Of a stretch of 64,000 nucleotides of DNA, positions 56,033-64,000 are shown one piece after another; the stretch's first letter is position 1; every line of letters begins with the position of its first letter. Under the pieces are notes generated by a model. That model was not told where the DNA came from. It searched no databases and worked only from the letters and a program-made list of their open reading frames with translations. The DNA is from Candidatus Kapaibacterium sp. Its GTDB lineage: Bacteria > Bacteroidota > Ignavibacteria > Kapaibacteriales > UBA2268. Made by a program: the position numbers and the translations under genes. Location: the NCBI GenBank assembly GCA_023957315.1, contig JAMLHE010000006.1:1-64000 (forward strand), given 5' to 3'.

Positions 56033-57346
56033 CTAACTTGAAATAGGACAAACGAGTCTGAAAGTGTTGCCTTTTTTTTCAATTGCTTCAAATTCGAGCT
56101 TCGAGCGATTTCTCTCAAGGTATTGTTCAATCGTGTAGAAGCTGATTAATGATTGTTTGATGTGCGCCGGACGTCGTTCCGAATCCAAAATTGAAACATT
56201 ATCGTATCCGCTCAATGCTTCACCATTGTCGCTAATATTGATAACTGCTGATTTTTTGGACTTGAGATACGAAAAGCTGATTTTGCCGCCGTCAATCATA
56301 TTTGCAACACAAAACATAACAATCCCGAACACAGTTTGCTCCAAATCTGCTTTATTCCAATAAACTTCTATATCGCTGTCAGTTTCGGCTATTTCATATT
56401 CAATTCCATATCGCATCAAAATCACACTCAACAATGACAATATATCATCTAACACGATACGAACATTAGTTGAGCTACGCCGATTCGTATTGTCAGAAAT
56501 TAATTTGAAATAACTTATTAATTTGTTGTTGATGCTCTTTAGATTATCAAGCTGAAGCTCGATAATTTCGTATCTTTTCTTTTTCTCTGAGATTCCGGTT
56601 TTAATCAAATGCAAATTTGACTCAATAATGCTAATCGGTACAAATGATTCTTTAGCCATATTCATGGCGATTTCGCCAAAGCTCGCCATTTGAGTTTGAT
56701 TCTCGAATTGTGAACGCAAATTGATTAACTTGCGGTTCGTTTGTTCCAATATATTGGTACTAATCACATTTTTAATCGCTACTGCAATCAATTCGGAAGT
56801 AATTGCAAATTCTTCAAAACTTTTCTCCAATTCGGCTTTAGACTCTGAACTTTTTGCTATTAAAGCTCCGAGCTGTTTATTTTTCAGATGTAAACTCACG
56901 AAAAGATAATTAGAATCACTTTCTTCAGGAGTATAAGGGTCTTTAAGAATTGTTGGTAATTTCAGCTTCATAGCCCATGAAATTATTCCGTTTTCTTGAA
57001 GATAATTTACAGCCTTTTCAAAGATATCAGACGTGCCGGATTCGTCGCAAACGGGTGTTAGCAGAGTTTTATCGTCATAAGTATAAATGCAGATTTCGCT
57101 AATTCCGAATTTTCCAATCAAATATTCGTTCAGGAAATTCATGATTTCGCATCCTGTGTTGCAGCTGAATAATAATGATTGGAAACTTTTTTGTGAATCA
57201 TCTTTGCTGACGCCGTTATTGCCTTGATTTGTCAATCCTTTTTTGACTTTGCTACGCAATGATTCGACTTCCTCTTGAAGTAATTGCAAAGCAATTTCAA
57301 GCGATTTGACATATTCAGTATTCATGCTATACTTGTCTTCATCCAT
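56033..57346 (-). CDS. GAF-containing histidine-kinase-like protein without phosphoacceptor histidine
   Basis: This 437-residue cytoplasmic protein begins with a short coiled coil (about 12-40). A GAF-like domain follows (about 55-200), then a helical dimerisation segment (ASFGEIAMNMAKESFVPIS, near 222-240) and an ATPase-like domain with INISDNGEAL (near 375). In true kinases the helix reads AxxGEmxxxxAHExxxPL. Here the histidine is replaced by lysine, and the N-box before the ATPase motif is weak. It is therefore probably a pseudokinase that binds partners or ligands and cannot autophosphorylate on histidine. It lies 3 bp after the HDOD gene. Confidence 0.72.
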   Translation of the reverse strand: MDEDKYSMNTEYVKSLEIALQLLQEEVESLRSKVKKGLTNQGNNGVSKDDSQKSFQSLLFSCNTGCEIMNFLNEYLIGKFGISEICIYTYDDKTLLTPVCDESGTSDIFEKAVNYLQENGIISWAMKLKLPTILKDPYTPEESDSNYLFVSLHLKNKQLGALIAKSSESKAELEKSFEEFAITSELIAVAIKNVISTNILEQTNRKLINLRSQFENQTQMASFGEIAMNMAKESFVPISIIESNLHLIKTGISEKKKRYEIIELQLDNLKSINNKLISYFKLISDNTNRRSSTNVRIVLDDILSLLSVILMRYGIEYEIAETDSDIEVYWNKADLEQTVFGIVMFCVANMIDGGKISFSYLKSKKSAVINISDNGEALSGYDNVSILDSERRPAHIKQSLISFYTIEQYLERNRSKLEFEAIEKKGNTFRLVCPISS

Positions 57347-57349
57347 CTA

Positions 57350-58264
57350 TTATACTTCTCCGAAAATTGCTGCTTTCTCAAATTCTTCGTTTATCTCTTC
57401 TCTCAGTGTAATAAATGCAGTATCATTTATGAAATCCGAAACCTCGTTGTCGTCCGTAAAAAGTTCGCTCGACAAATAATACTCAGTTACATCATCGGAT
57501 TGTAGCCAATTCTTATACCCGTTGATTTCAGCAAACCATTCAGACAAGGAAACGATAGCAGTCAGAGGATGCTGGACTTCGTTAAAGTCATCAACAATAG
57601 ACATAATACCGTTTTCAGGAATTAATTTTTGGTAATGAGTATGATGGTTTTGGATTGCCTCGACTATATTTTCGGGGAAGTTCCATTTTTCAGCTATCCA
57701 TGCACCGATTTCCGCATGAGTCGAACCAAGGATTAAGTCTTCTGCTTCAAGGTGAGAAATTTGGGCATGAAGATGTATTTGACCCATTTTCAAAAAATCT
57801 GCTTTGAAATACTCGATAATAACTAAGAATCCAATGTCGTGCATCAAACCTGCGATGAATGCTTCACCGGTGATTTTATAGCCAAGCTTTCTGGATAATA
57901 ATTTCGAGGCTGCACCACAATAAACCGAATAATTCCAAAATTGCTTAGCATCAAACATGTTTGCAGTGATTTTGGAGAAGAATCTCTTAATAATCAAACT
58001 GAGTACGATTTCTTTTAGTGTGTTTAGTCCCATTATAACAATTGCCAAATCAATGGTTGAAATTGCTCTTGAATATCCGTAAAAAGGGGAGTTTGCTATT
58101 CTCAAAACCCTTGCCGTCAATGCTTGGTCTTTTTCGATTAACTCTGCCAAATGTGCCGCACTTGTGTTCGGATTATCTATTGCAGCGAGTACTTCAGAAA
58201 TCACAATCGGAATAGTTGGCAAATCTCTGATTGATTCGAGCTTTTTCTTAACTCTATTAAGCAT
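57350..58264 (-). CDS. HDOD domain protein
   Basis: This protein of about 304 residues is an HDOD domain (IRDLPTIPIVISEVLAAID, KDQALTARVLRIANSPFYGY, IVIMGLNTLKEIVLSL, AGLMHDIGFLVIIEYF, ENIVEAIQNHHTHY). HDOD proteins resemble HD-GYP/HD phosphohydrolases but lack most of the metal ligands and act as signalling adaptors, often in motility control. The frame opens at a TTG (58276). I chose the ATG at 58264, whose first bases overlap the fliA stop codon. Its place directly after fliA supports a role in motility regulation. Confidence 0.82.
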   Translation of the reverse strand: MLNRVKKKLESIRDLPTIPIVISEVLAAIDNPNTSAAHLAELIEKDQALTARVLRIANSPFYGYSRAISTIDLAIVIMGLNTLKEIVLSLIIKRFFSKITANMFDAKQFWNYSVYCGAASKLLSRKLGYKITGEAFIAGLMHDIGFLVIIEYFKADFLKMGQIHLHAQISHLEAEDLILGSTHAEIGAWIAEKWNFPENIVEAIQNHHTHYQKLIPENGIMSIVDDFNEVQHPLTAIVSLSEWFAEINGYKNWLQSDDVTEYYLSSELFTDDNEVSDFINDTAFITLREEINEEFEKAAIFGEV

Positions 58265-59036
58265 AATCGAACTCAATCAATTTTTCTTTCAATTCTTTGA
58301 TTATTTGGCTGTGAATCTGACAAACCCGGCTTTCAGAAATATTCAGCACCTTTCCGATTTCTTTAAAAGTTAAATTTTCAAAATAATACAATGTTAGTAC
58401 AATCCTTTTGTTTTCTTTAAGTGATTTGATATATAATTGAATGTAATTCGAGCGCTCTTCTTCTTCAATCAATTCATAAAAAGCCGTATCAGTATCTGCA
58501 ACCTCCTCAATGTCGTTTCTGTCATCGTCGTCATCATTGAATTGCAAATTCCCGTTCTCGATAGCATTCAATGTTGCTTTCGAATCAGCTGCCGCCTGTA
58601 AATAGGACTTATACTTTTCGGGCGTTATATTCAACATGCTGATTATTTCATTGGTTGTAGCTTCTCTGCCTTCGCGACTTTTAATCTTATCATTCGCTTT
58701 TACCAAATCTTGTGCCTTTTTCCGAGTGGTTCTTGTGAGCCAATCCAACTTACGGAGTTCATCTTGAATAATACCCTTGATTCTTTTTATAGCATATGAT
58801 TCAAACTTCACACCACGATTGGGGTCGAATCTTTCGATTGCGTTATTTAAACCTAATATCCCAAAATTCATGAAATCTTGGTCTTCCAAAATTGTATTTG
58901 AAGGCAGTGGCATGTTGGCGATTGCGTATTTAATCAGCCAAATATAATGCGAAATCAACCTACTCTTTTCATGATGGTTCCTTTCACTAAAATAAGCCAA
59001 CCAAATCTCGTTGGGATTCGTTCTTATTTCAGCCAT
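58257..59036 (-). CDS. fliA: RNA polymerase sigma factor, FliA/WhiG type
   Basis: This protein of about 259 residues has sigma-70 region 2 (LIKYAIANMP, FMNFGILGLNNAIERFDPNR, FESYAIKRIKGIIQDELRKL), region 3 (KKAQDLVKANDKI) and region 4 (LTFKEIGKVLNISESRVCQI). DxxxFGxxGLxxAIxRFDP and FESYAxxRIxGxxxDELR are marks of the FliA family that transcribes late flagellar genes. The ATG at 59036 (MAEIRTNPNEIW) is preferred to the earlier frame opening at 59060. An acidic insert (FNDDDDDRNDIEEV) lies between regions 3 and 4. FlhF and FlhG are encoded upstream. Confidence 0.88.
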   Translation of the reverse strand: MAEIRTNPNEIWLAYFSERNHHEKSRLISHYIWLIKYAIANMPLPSNTILEDQDFMNFGILGLNNAIERFDPNRGVKFESYAIKRIKGIIQDELRKLDWLTRTTRKKAQDLVKANDKIKSREGREATTNEIISMLNITPEKYKSYLQAAADSKATLNAIENGNLQFNDDDDDRNDIEEVADTDTAFYELIEEEERSNYIQLYIKSLKENKRIVLTLYYFENLTFKEIGKVLNISESRVCQIHSQIIKELKEKLIEFDYA

Positions 59037-59102
59037 TGCAAATCCCAAATTGGTTATCACAACTTGAAATTGGAGCTATCAATATTACATGAAATTTCAG
59101 CA

Positions 59103-59777
59103 TTATTTTTCAAACTCAGAGTTAAGCAATTCTTCCAAATAATCGTTAGTCTCTTTGTCTATATTGCCTTTTTCGGCATCATCAATGCTTGCGTTTTCAT
59201 TATTGCCGTTGCTTTTGCCGCCGACAATTTGCTCGAGCGATTCATTATTGTCAGGGATTTGCGTTTGTTTCTTGTCCTTATCGTTGAAATTTTGCTGTTC
59301 TAACTTATGAGCAATCCGTTTAGTTAATAATTCCTTTTCGATTGCTTCCAATTCTTCAAGTTCTTTGGCTTGTCGTTCTTGTTCTTCTTTTTCAATTTTC
59401 AATTTTTCAATTTGAATTTTTTCTTCCAATTCTCGCCGTTTAACATCGGATTTCATGAAATAGTATCCCATCATAAGCAGTCCACCGCCTAGATAGATTG
59501 TTGCAAACACAAAAAACATATTAAGCAAGGAACTCAGCAGGGTTGCCGAGACCCACAGATAAAAATAAACAAAAGCAATAATGCTTATTACAAATGCAAT
59601 TTGCAATAAAACACTATAAGGATATGAAACCAAAGCATTAATCCTGCTTTGATGTAACTTCGTCCTTTTTTTCTTTTTAGCATCGGCTTCTTTGGCTTTT
59701 TGTAGGCGGATTTTCTCTTCCTTTGCCAAAGCATTTCTTCTTTTCTTTTCTTCTGCCGTCAATTTCTCTTTAGCCAT
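59103..59777 (-). CDS. Coiled-coil membrane protein of unknown function
   Basis: This 224-residue protein has a highly basic coiled-coil N-terminus (about 1-45, TAEEKKRRNALAKEEKIRLQ). Two membrane segments follow (about 55-78 and 85-107), then a long charged coiled coil (KLKIEKEEQERQAKELEELE, about 115-160) and an acidic Asn-rich end. I know of no family. It sits 10 bp after flhG and before fliA, where flagellar operons of other bacteria often have small genes of varied role. Low sequence complexity makes homology searches unreliable. Confidence 0.6.
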   Translation of the reverse strand: MAKEKLTAEEKKRRNALAKEEKIRLQKAKEADAKKKKRTKLHQSRINALVSYPYSVLLQIAFVISIIAFVYFYLWVSATLLSSLLNMFFVFATIYLGGGLLMMGYYFMKSDVKRRELEEKIQIEKLKIEKEEQERQAKELEELEAIEKELLTKRIAHKLEQQNFNDKDKKQTQIPDNNESLEQIVGGKSNGNNENASIDDAEKGNIDKETNDYLEELLNSEFEK

Positions 59778-59787
59778 TTTTCTCCCT

Positions 59788-60585
59788 TTAAGTGATATTA
59801 ACGGTTAAATCGTTCTTTATTGCTGAAATTATCCTTTTGAGTGCGTTCGTAACATCATGATTTGGGTTAATCTGACACAGTAGTTCTTGCTTTTGGATTG
59901 ACAATCTTACCATTCGGTCATAGGGTACAAATCCAAGTGCATCAATTTCCAATCCCAAAAATTTCAAAGTGGCTGCATTTAGTTTGGTCGTCATTTCGTC
60001 GGCGTCTTCAAAGTCAATCACGTTATTAACCAATAGTCTCATCTTTGAAACCGGGATATAATTAAGCAAAATCTTGATTAACCCGTATGCATCCAATAAT
60101 GATGTCGGTTCGTCGGTAATCACAAATATGGTTAAATTTGCAATTTCGCAGCTTTCAATGACTCTTTGGGAAGCGCCGGCTGGAGAATCCAATATTATGA
60201 AATCGAAATCATGTTCTAACAGAATATATTTATACACATCAAGCAGTGGGAATTCATCAGTTGAATTGTTCAATCCACCGGCTGGCATATCAGCAAGAAG
60301 GAAAAGATTTGGACTGACTTGGAAAATCGCATCCGAAACCTTGACTTTTTTCCGATACACTTGGGTTAATCTTACAGGTGGCTCAACTCCCATTATCAAA
60401 TGTTGATTGGGGAATTGTGAATCGGCATCGAAAATCAATACTTTTGCACCGGATTCGGCTAATAAATATGCTAAATTGGAAGAGATGAAGCTCTTGCCCA
60501 CGCCACCTTTGCCGGAGCATATTGATATGGCTAAGGGTGTTTTTTCTCGTGAATGCAAAAAGCTATCGGTATAAATGTTGTTCAT
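59788..60585 (-). CDS. flhG: MinD-like ATPase FlhG (flagellar number regulator)
   Basis: This 265-residue MinD/ParA ATPase has the deviant Walker A motif SGKGGVGKSFISSNLAYLLA, followed by LIFDADSQFPNQHLIMG and ILDSPAGASQRV. FlhG (FleN, YlxH) works with FlhF to set flagellar number and position. It follows flhF by 3 bp, the usual gene pair. No C-terminal amphipathic membrane-targeting helix is obvious (ends AIKNDLTVNIT). Confidence 0.88.
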   Translation of the reverse strand: MNNIYTDSFLHSREKTPLAISICSGKGGVGKSFISSNLAYLLAESGAKVLIFDADSQFPNQHLIMGVEPPVRLTQVYRKKVKVSDAIFQVSPNLFLLADMPAGGLNNSTDEFPLLDVYKYILLEHDFDFIILDSPAGASQRVIESCEIANLTIFVITDEPTSLLDAYGLIKILLNYIPVSKMRLLVNNVIDFEDADEMTTKLNAATLKFLGLEIDALGFVPYDRMVRLSIQKQELLCQINPNHDVTNALKRIISAIKNDLTVNIT

Positions 60586-60588
60586 AGA

Positions 60589-61725
60589 TTAATCCGGTAA
60601 AATTAGTTTTGTCAGTAATAATTTATCTGCCGGTTCTATGTCGTCAGGGATTTGTTGCCCTGTAGTAATATATGATATTGGGAGCATGTTTTCGCTAAGT
60701 ACCGAATACAATGTCCCTAAATTATCGCTTTCGTCAATTTTTGTTATTATCAAACTATTTGGCGATAGTTTCCCAAATGCTTCTAAAGCAGATTCGTAAA
60801 ATTTTGAAGAATGATTGCCTGCTAAAACTAAGTAAATTTGGGTGAACTTTCCGGCATCAATCAAGTCTTTCAGACTTTCAATGTGTGATTTTTCCTTGAA
60901 ATTTTTACCTGCTGTATCAACTAATATTATATCTCGCTTGCTCTCTTGTATTATTAATTCTCGTAAATCGGATGCTGTATAAACAGTTTTGTAATGAATC
61001 GAAGCAATGGAAGCTAATGTCTCTAATTGTTCCGCTCCGCCAACTTTATAAGTGTCGGTAGAAATAATCATCACATCTGCCTTATGAATCAATTTAGCAA
61101 TGAGTGCCAATTTTATCAAAGTTGAGGTTTTTCCTGAGCCTGTTGGACCTAAGAAAATACACGATTGGCTAATATTGGACTTATTCAATGCAGGTTGAAC
61201 AATAATGCCCGACGATATAATTTTTCGTGCTTCAATCAATGCTTCATTTACGTCATTGTAACTTTTGTATTCATTTAATGCTGCCAAAATTGCTTTACTC
61301 GTAGTCTCGCTAAAATCACTTTTGAGCAATTTATGATAAAATTCATTTATCACGTTATCATTTGATACAAGCTTTTCGACTTTGATGTTGTCGTTTAATT
61401 TAGCCAACATTTCTTTGATTTCATCGAACTGGCGGTTGTACGAATCTTTTGATTTGTCATTTAGTGCGCTCGAACGGAACAAATTTGCACTTGGACTCGA
61501 ATCTGTTGCTTTGGCGATTCCTTTGATGCTCGTTGCATTGGGTTTATTAGGCTCGGTTTTAATCGAACTTTGGTCTAATGCAGCAACAATTTCAACGAAT
61601 TCTTTACCCGAAACAGGGTCCTGAATCACTCTACTGGAAAGAATAATAGCATCGTCGCCCAAATCGGCTACAATCTTATTCTTTCCTTCTTTCAAATTCT
61701 CTGCAACAAATTTTTTAATTTTCAT
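60589..61725 (-). CDS. flhF: Flagellar biosynthesis GTPase FlhF
   Basis: This 378-residue SRP-type GTPase has the FlhF N-terminus MKIKKFVAENLKEGKNKIVA. A basic B-domain and an NG domain follow, with P-loop FLGPTGSGKTSTLIKLALIA (near residue 195), STDTYKVGGAEQLETLA, ILVDTAGKN and ITKIDESDNLGTLYSVL. FlhF directs flagellum assembly to its site in the cell. It is the first gene of the cluster on this strand and is divergent from the transketolase genes. The 180 bp between them carry a plus-strand -7 element. flhA and structural flagellar genes are not in the window. Confidence 0.91.
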   Translation of the reverse strand: MKIKKFVAENLKEGKNKIVADLGDDAIILSSRVIQDPVSGKEFVEIVAALDQSSIKTEPNKPNATSIKGIAKATDSSPSANLFRSSALNDKSKDSYNRQFDEIKEMLAKLNDNIKVEKLVSNDNVINEFYHKLLKSDFSETTSKAILAALNEYKSYNDVNEALIEARKIISSGIIVQPALNKSNISQSCIFLGPTGSGKTSTLIKLALIAKLIHKADVMIISTDTYKVGGAEQLETLASIASIHYKTVYTASDLRELIIQESKRDIILVDTAGKNFKEKSHIESLKDLIDAGKFTQIYLVLAGNHSSKFYESALEAFGKLSPNSLIITKIDESDNLGTLYSVLSENMLPISYITTGQQIPDDIEPADKLLLTKLILPD

Positions 61726-61863
61726 ATATCGTGCTCTATAATCAATAAAAGTACTATAAAAAAACTATGCCAAATAATGCTTTTCTCTATTTTCAAATAC
61801 TTAAATCGAAGACTTAAGAAATACCAAATTATTAACAAATTATTCAATCTCAATTAATTTTCG

Positions 61864-61871
61864 TAATTTTG
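61864..61871 (+). promoter_or_regulatory. TAnnTTTG -7 element (TAATTTTG) before the transketolase genes
   Basis: TAATTTTG fits the TAnnTTTG -7 consensus and lies 36 bp before the transketolase ATG, in the divergent flhF-transketolase spacer. No clear -33 element is seen in the AT-rich sequence upstream. Confidence 0.45.
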
Positions 61872-61906
61872 GACTTAGTAAATTTTCGCTTTACAAAATA
61901 ATAAAA

Positions 61907-62788
61907 ATGGATTTACAAATCAAATTTGAAGAAAAGATTTTCGAGAACAAAAGACGGGCACCCGACGAGTTCAAGATAATCGCAAATACACTCAGACAGG
62001 ATATTATAAAAAGTTTGCTTTTAGCGGGCTCCGGACATAGCGGCGGACCTCTCGGGATAGCAGATTTGATGTCAGTTTTGTATTTTGGTGGATATATAAA
62101 CTATAATCCAACCGAACCCGAATGGAAAGATAGAGATAGATTTGTCTTGAGTGCGGGGCATATGGCTCCCATACTCTACGCAGTATTAGCACGTGCAGGG
62201 TATTTTCCTGCAGCAGAACTCGCAACTTTGCGTAAATTCGGTAGCCGATTGCAGGGGCATCCCGGATTGGATGTCAAACTTCCTGGAGTTGAAACTTCGT
62301 CGGGTTCCTTGGGGCAAGGTGTTTCGATTGCCGTAGGAATGGCGATGAGCCATAAACTTGTTGACAAAGACTCCAAGGAAGTGTATTCAATCACCGGTGA
62401 TGGTGAACTCCAAGAAGGCATTTGCTGGGAAGCCGCAATGACAGCCGGAACATATGGATTGGACAATTTCTGCTGGATTGTTGACAATAATGATTGCCAA
62501 ATTGACGGAAGAGTCAAAAATGTTATGAGTATTTATCCGATTAAGGAGAAATTCGAAGCATTTGGTTTCACCGTTTTTGAAATTGATGGTCATAATATCG
62601 TCGAGATTATCCAAACCTTAGATAAATTCACTCGCTATCATGCTTTGCGCAAAGGAAAACCTGTTTGTATCATCGCTAAAACTTATATGGGTAATGGCGT
62701 TTCGTTCATGCACGATAATTATAAATGGCACGGCAATCCGCCTAACAAGGAACAGGCTGCTAAAGCATTGGAGGAACTTTCTAAATGA
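61907..62788 (+). CDS. Transketolase, N-terminal subunit
   Basis: This 293-residue protein contains the thiamine-diphosphate-binding half of transketolase. SLLLAGSGHSGGPLGIADLM, YNPTEPEWKDRDRFVLSAGH, QGHPGLDVKLPGVETSSGSL, GQGVSIAVGMA and the metal-binding GDGELQEGICWEAAM with NDCQIDG are all present. In this split form the C-terminal half is a separate gene further downstream. It moves two-carbon units in the pentose phosphate pathway. Its stop overlaps the lipoprotein start by 4 bp. Confidence 0.93.
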   Translation: MDLQIKFEEKIFENKRRAPDEFKIIANTLRQDIIKSLLLAGSGHSGGPLGIADLMSVLYFGGYINYNPTEPEWKDRDRFVLSAGHMAPILYAVLARAGYFPAAELATLRKFGSRLQGHPGLDVKLPGVETSSGSLGQGVSIAVGMAMSHKLVDKDSKEVYSITGDGELQEGICWEAAMTAGTYGLDNFCWIVDNNDCQIDGRVKNVMSIYPIKEKFEAFGFTVFEIDGHNIVEIIQTLDKFTRYHALRKGKPVCIIAKTYMGNGVSFMHDNYKWHGNPPNKEQAAKALEELSK

Positions 62789-63390
62789 TGACTCGGATTA
62801 TTCATGTTTTCGTTTTGCTTGGTTTTCTGCTCCTCGCTTCTTGCGAAAAGGCGGAACTTGAACGCGAAACACCTGAAAACATTGATACTCTCAGCGTTAT
62901 TGAGAACAAAATTGATTCAAATTACGGGACTGAATTTATAGTCTCAGCAATTGATACCAATGCTCTATCGCCGAAAGAGAAAGAATACCTGAGAAAGCAA
63001 GATGAAAAGAAAAATAGAGTAATCTCATACGAAAACAATATTCATCAAGATAAACTATCTGAATTCATACCAAAATCAATATCGGGATACGAAAAACTAC
63101 CCGGCAGTTCCGGTAGAATGGTTGATAATGATGGTTATGTGGTAACTACTACAAAAGGTGAATACGTTTCGGGGAAAAAAACTATTAACATTGATATTTT
63201 CGATTACGGACGTAAGCCAAGGATTCTGAATGTGGAAATATATGACAATCCTCCTACCGATTTGGAAGTGCCCGCGAACAAGGTAGAACATCGTGGAGCC
63301 AAAGGTTTTAGGTATTACGACCCAAATATGAAATTTATGCGAATAGAAGTGCTGCTAAAAAAATCGTTATTTGATAATAATGAGATTTAA
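62785..63390 (+). CDS. Putative lipoprotein, unknown function
   Basis: This 201-residue protein has an N-terminal lipoprotein signal (MMTRIIHVFVLLGFLLLASC, acylated cysteine at residue 20). A charged linker follows, then a mixed region (LSEFIPKSISGYEKLPGSSG, TTTKGEYVSGKKTINIDIFD, RIEVLLKK) with several beta strands. I recognise no family. It starts within the stop of the transketolase N-subunit gene (ATGA overlap), so it is translated with the transketolase subunits although it should go to the cell envelope. Confidence 0.65.
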   Translation: MMTRIIHVFVLLGFLLLASCEKAELERETPENIDTLSVIENKIDSNYGTEFIVSAIDTNALSPKEKEYLRKQDEKKNRVISYENNIHQDKLSEFIPKSISGYEKLPGSSGRMVDNDGYVVTTTKGEYVSGKKTINIDIFDYGRKPRILNVEIYDNPPTDLEVPANKVEHRGAKGFRYYDPNMKFMRIEVLLKKSLFDNNEI

Positions 63391-63472
63391 TAATCCTGAC
63401 GTAGAGCGAGAGCAAGCATTGAGCTATTTGGACTTGATTAATTTTGAAAATTTGATTAAACTTGGAAATTAG
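63380..63472 (+). CDS. Possible 30-residue small protein between the lipoprotein and transketolase C-subunit
   Basis: An ATG at 63380 overlaps the end of the lipoprotein gene and opens 30 codons, MRFNNPDVEREQALSYLDL and on to KLGN, ending TAG at 63470-63472, ten bases before the next ATG. It is acidic with one helix-like segment. It could be a genuine small gene or chance. The overlap with the previous gene and the tight spacing to the next favour it slightly. Confidence 0.3.
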   Translation: MRFNNPDVEREQALSYLDLINFENLIKLGN

Positions 63473-63481
63473 AATATAAAT

Positions 63482-64000
63482 ATGAAAACTTACGAAAAGA
63501 AAGGCGACAAGGCTACCAGAAACGGTTTCGGCGAAGCATTGGCAGAACTTGCGATACAATGCCGGAACTTGTTGTGATTGGCGCCGATGTGACCGGCTCC
63601 GTTTTGACTTCCTTTTTCAAGAAACATCCCGATAGATTTTTTTCAGTTGGAGTAGCAGAGCAAAACGCTACTACAGTTGCTGTCGGAATGGCATTGAGCG
63701 GTAAAGTTGCAGTGTTTTCGAGCTATAGTGCATTTGCAGCCTTCCGAAATGCAGACCAACTTAGAGTTTCAGTTTGCTACAACGAAGCCAATGTGAAAAT
63801 CGGCGGCGCTCATTCCGGGATAACAGTTGGTCCCGATGGTGCAACTCACCAATCTCTCGAAGAAATTGCGTTTCTGAGAGCATTGCCAAATTTAACTTTA
63901 GTTTCGCCTTGCGATTACCTCGAAGCCAAAAAAGCCACAAAAGCTATTTGCGAAATGGTCGGACCTGCTTTTTTAAGATTCGGAAGACCTGCTGTGCCAA
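63482..64000 (+). pseudogene. Transketolase, C-terminal subunit, frameshifted near codon 24 and cut by window end
   Basis: The frame opens MKTYEKKGDKATRNGFGEAL, AELA and then runs into a stop. In another frame from about 63553 it continues DTMPELVVIGADVTGSV, SVGVAEQNATTVAVGMALSG, FSSYSAFAAF and GITVGPDGATHQSLEEIAFL, the pyrimidine-binding half of transketolase. A single missing base near 63551 (expected CTTGGCGATACA, found CTTGCGATACA) explains this. A start at ATG 63559 would omit the first part. The E of VGVAEQN is the catalytic glutamate region. The gene continues past the window. Confidence 0.75.

Noticed and set aside
61726..61906. tRNA or small RNA gene in the flhF-transketolase spacer
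   Set aside because: The spacer is AT-rich without cloverleaf arms or stable stems. Only a -7-like element is supported.

Overview
The window reads as a dense, AT-rich chromosome segment (roughly 40% GC by eye) from a free-living bacterium of the FCB group. Four things support this: several proteins with type IX secretion system (T9SS) C-terminal sorting domains plus a PorV/PorQ-family outer-membrane protein; promoter-like -7 elements of the Bacteroidota form TAnnTTTG in front of nusA, gapA, ruvA and the transketolase gene; few strong Shine-Dalgarno sites; and a split glycine decarboxylase (GcvPA). The flagellar regulators FlhF, FlhG and a FliA-type sigma factor argue against a classical Bacteroidota member. 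They fit a flagellated relative such as Ignavibacteriota or Kapabacteria better. That placement is an inference, because the window has no rRNA.

Layout. 0-3.2 kb (minus strand): a partial inositol monophosphatase, P5C dehydrogenase (pruA) and a glutaryl-CoA dehydrogenase-type gene. 3.3-12.7 kb (plus): the nus/translation operon nusA-infB-rbfA-truB-ribF-rpsO-pnp, without rimP in front. 12.7-16.3 kb: an AlkD-like protein and a PDZ-membrane-GAF-SpoIIE phosphatase. 16.2-22.1 kb (minus): manC, a phosphoglucose/phosphomannose isomerase, gcvPA, a DivIC/FtsB protein, a ROK kinase, ridA and a DUF5683 protein. 22.2-29.5 kb: gapA-pgk, a rhomboid protease, ispG, dtd, argD and a lipoprotein. 29.5-41.4 kb: a double glycosyltransferase and three tandem, very large secreted beta-propeller (Asp-box/sortilin-like) proteins with T9SS tails. 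41.4-48.1 kb: ruvA, a degenerate HisA-like gene, nuoG (broken)-nuoH-nuoI, and an M2-family metallopeptidase lipoprotein. 48.1-49.8 kb: the one clear accessory island, rich in palindromes and repeats. It carries a dead T9SS tail and a two-gene DUF2283 cassette between direct repeats. 49.8-54.5 kb: a Lon-like protease, rpe, a PorV-family protein and a small T9SS protein. 54.5-61.7 kb (minus): flhF-flhG-coiled-coil membrane protein-fliA-HDOD-degenerate histidine kinase-TPR membrane protein. 61.9-64 kb: split transketolase with a lipoprotein gene and a small ORF between its subunits.

How it fits together. The gene set describes a heterotroph with central carbon metabolism (gapA, pgk, rpe, transketolase), amino-acid catabolism (proline, glycine, possibly lysine), a complex I, flagellar motility under FlhF/FlhG/FliA control, and T9SS export of giant surface or secreted proteins. 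Two reading frames (nuoG at 43.61-43.69 kb and the transketolase C-subunit at about 63.55 kb) are broken by what look like small indels. Local sequence errors are the simplest explanation. The best candidates for unusual biology are the sortilin-like triplet, the repeat island with its DUF2283 cassette, and the motility cluster with a histidine kinase that has lost its histidine.
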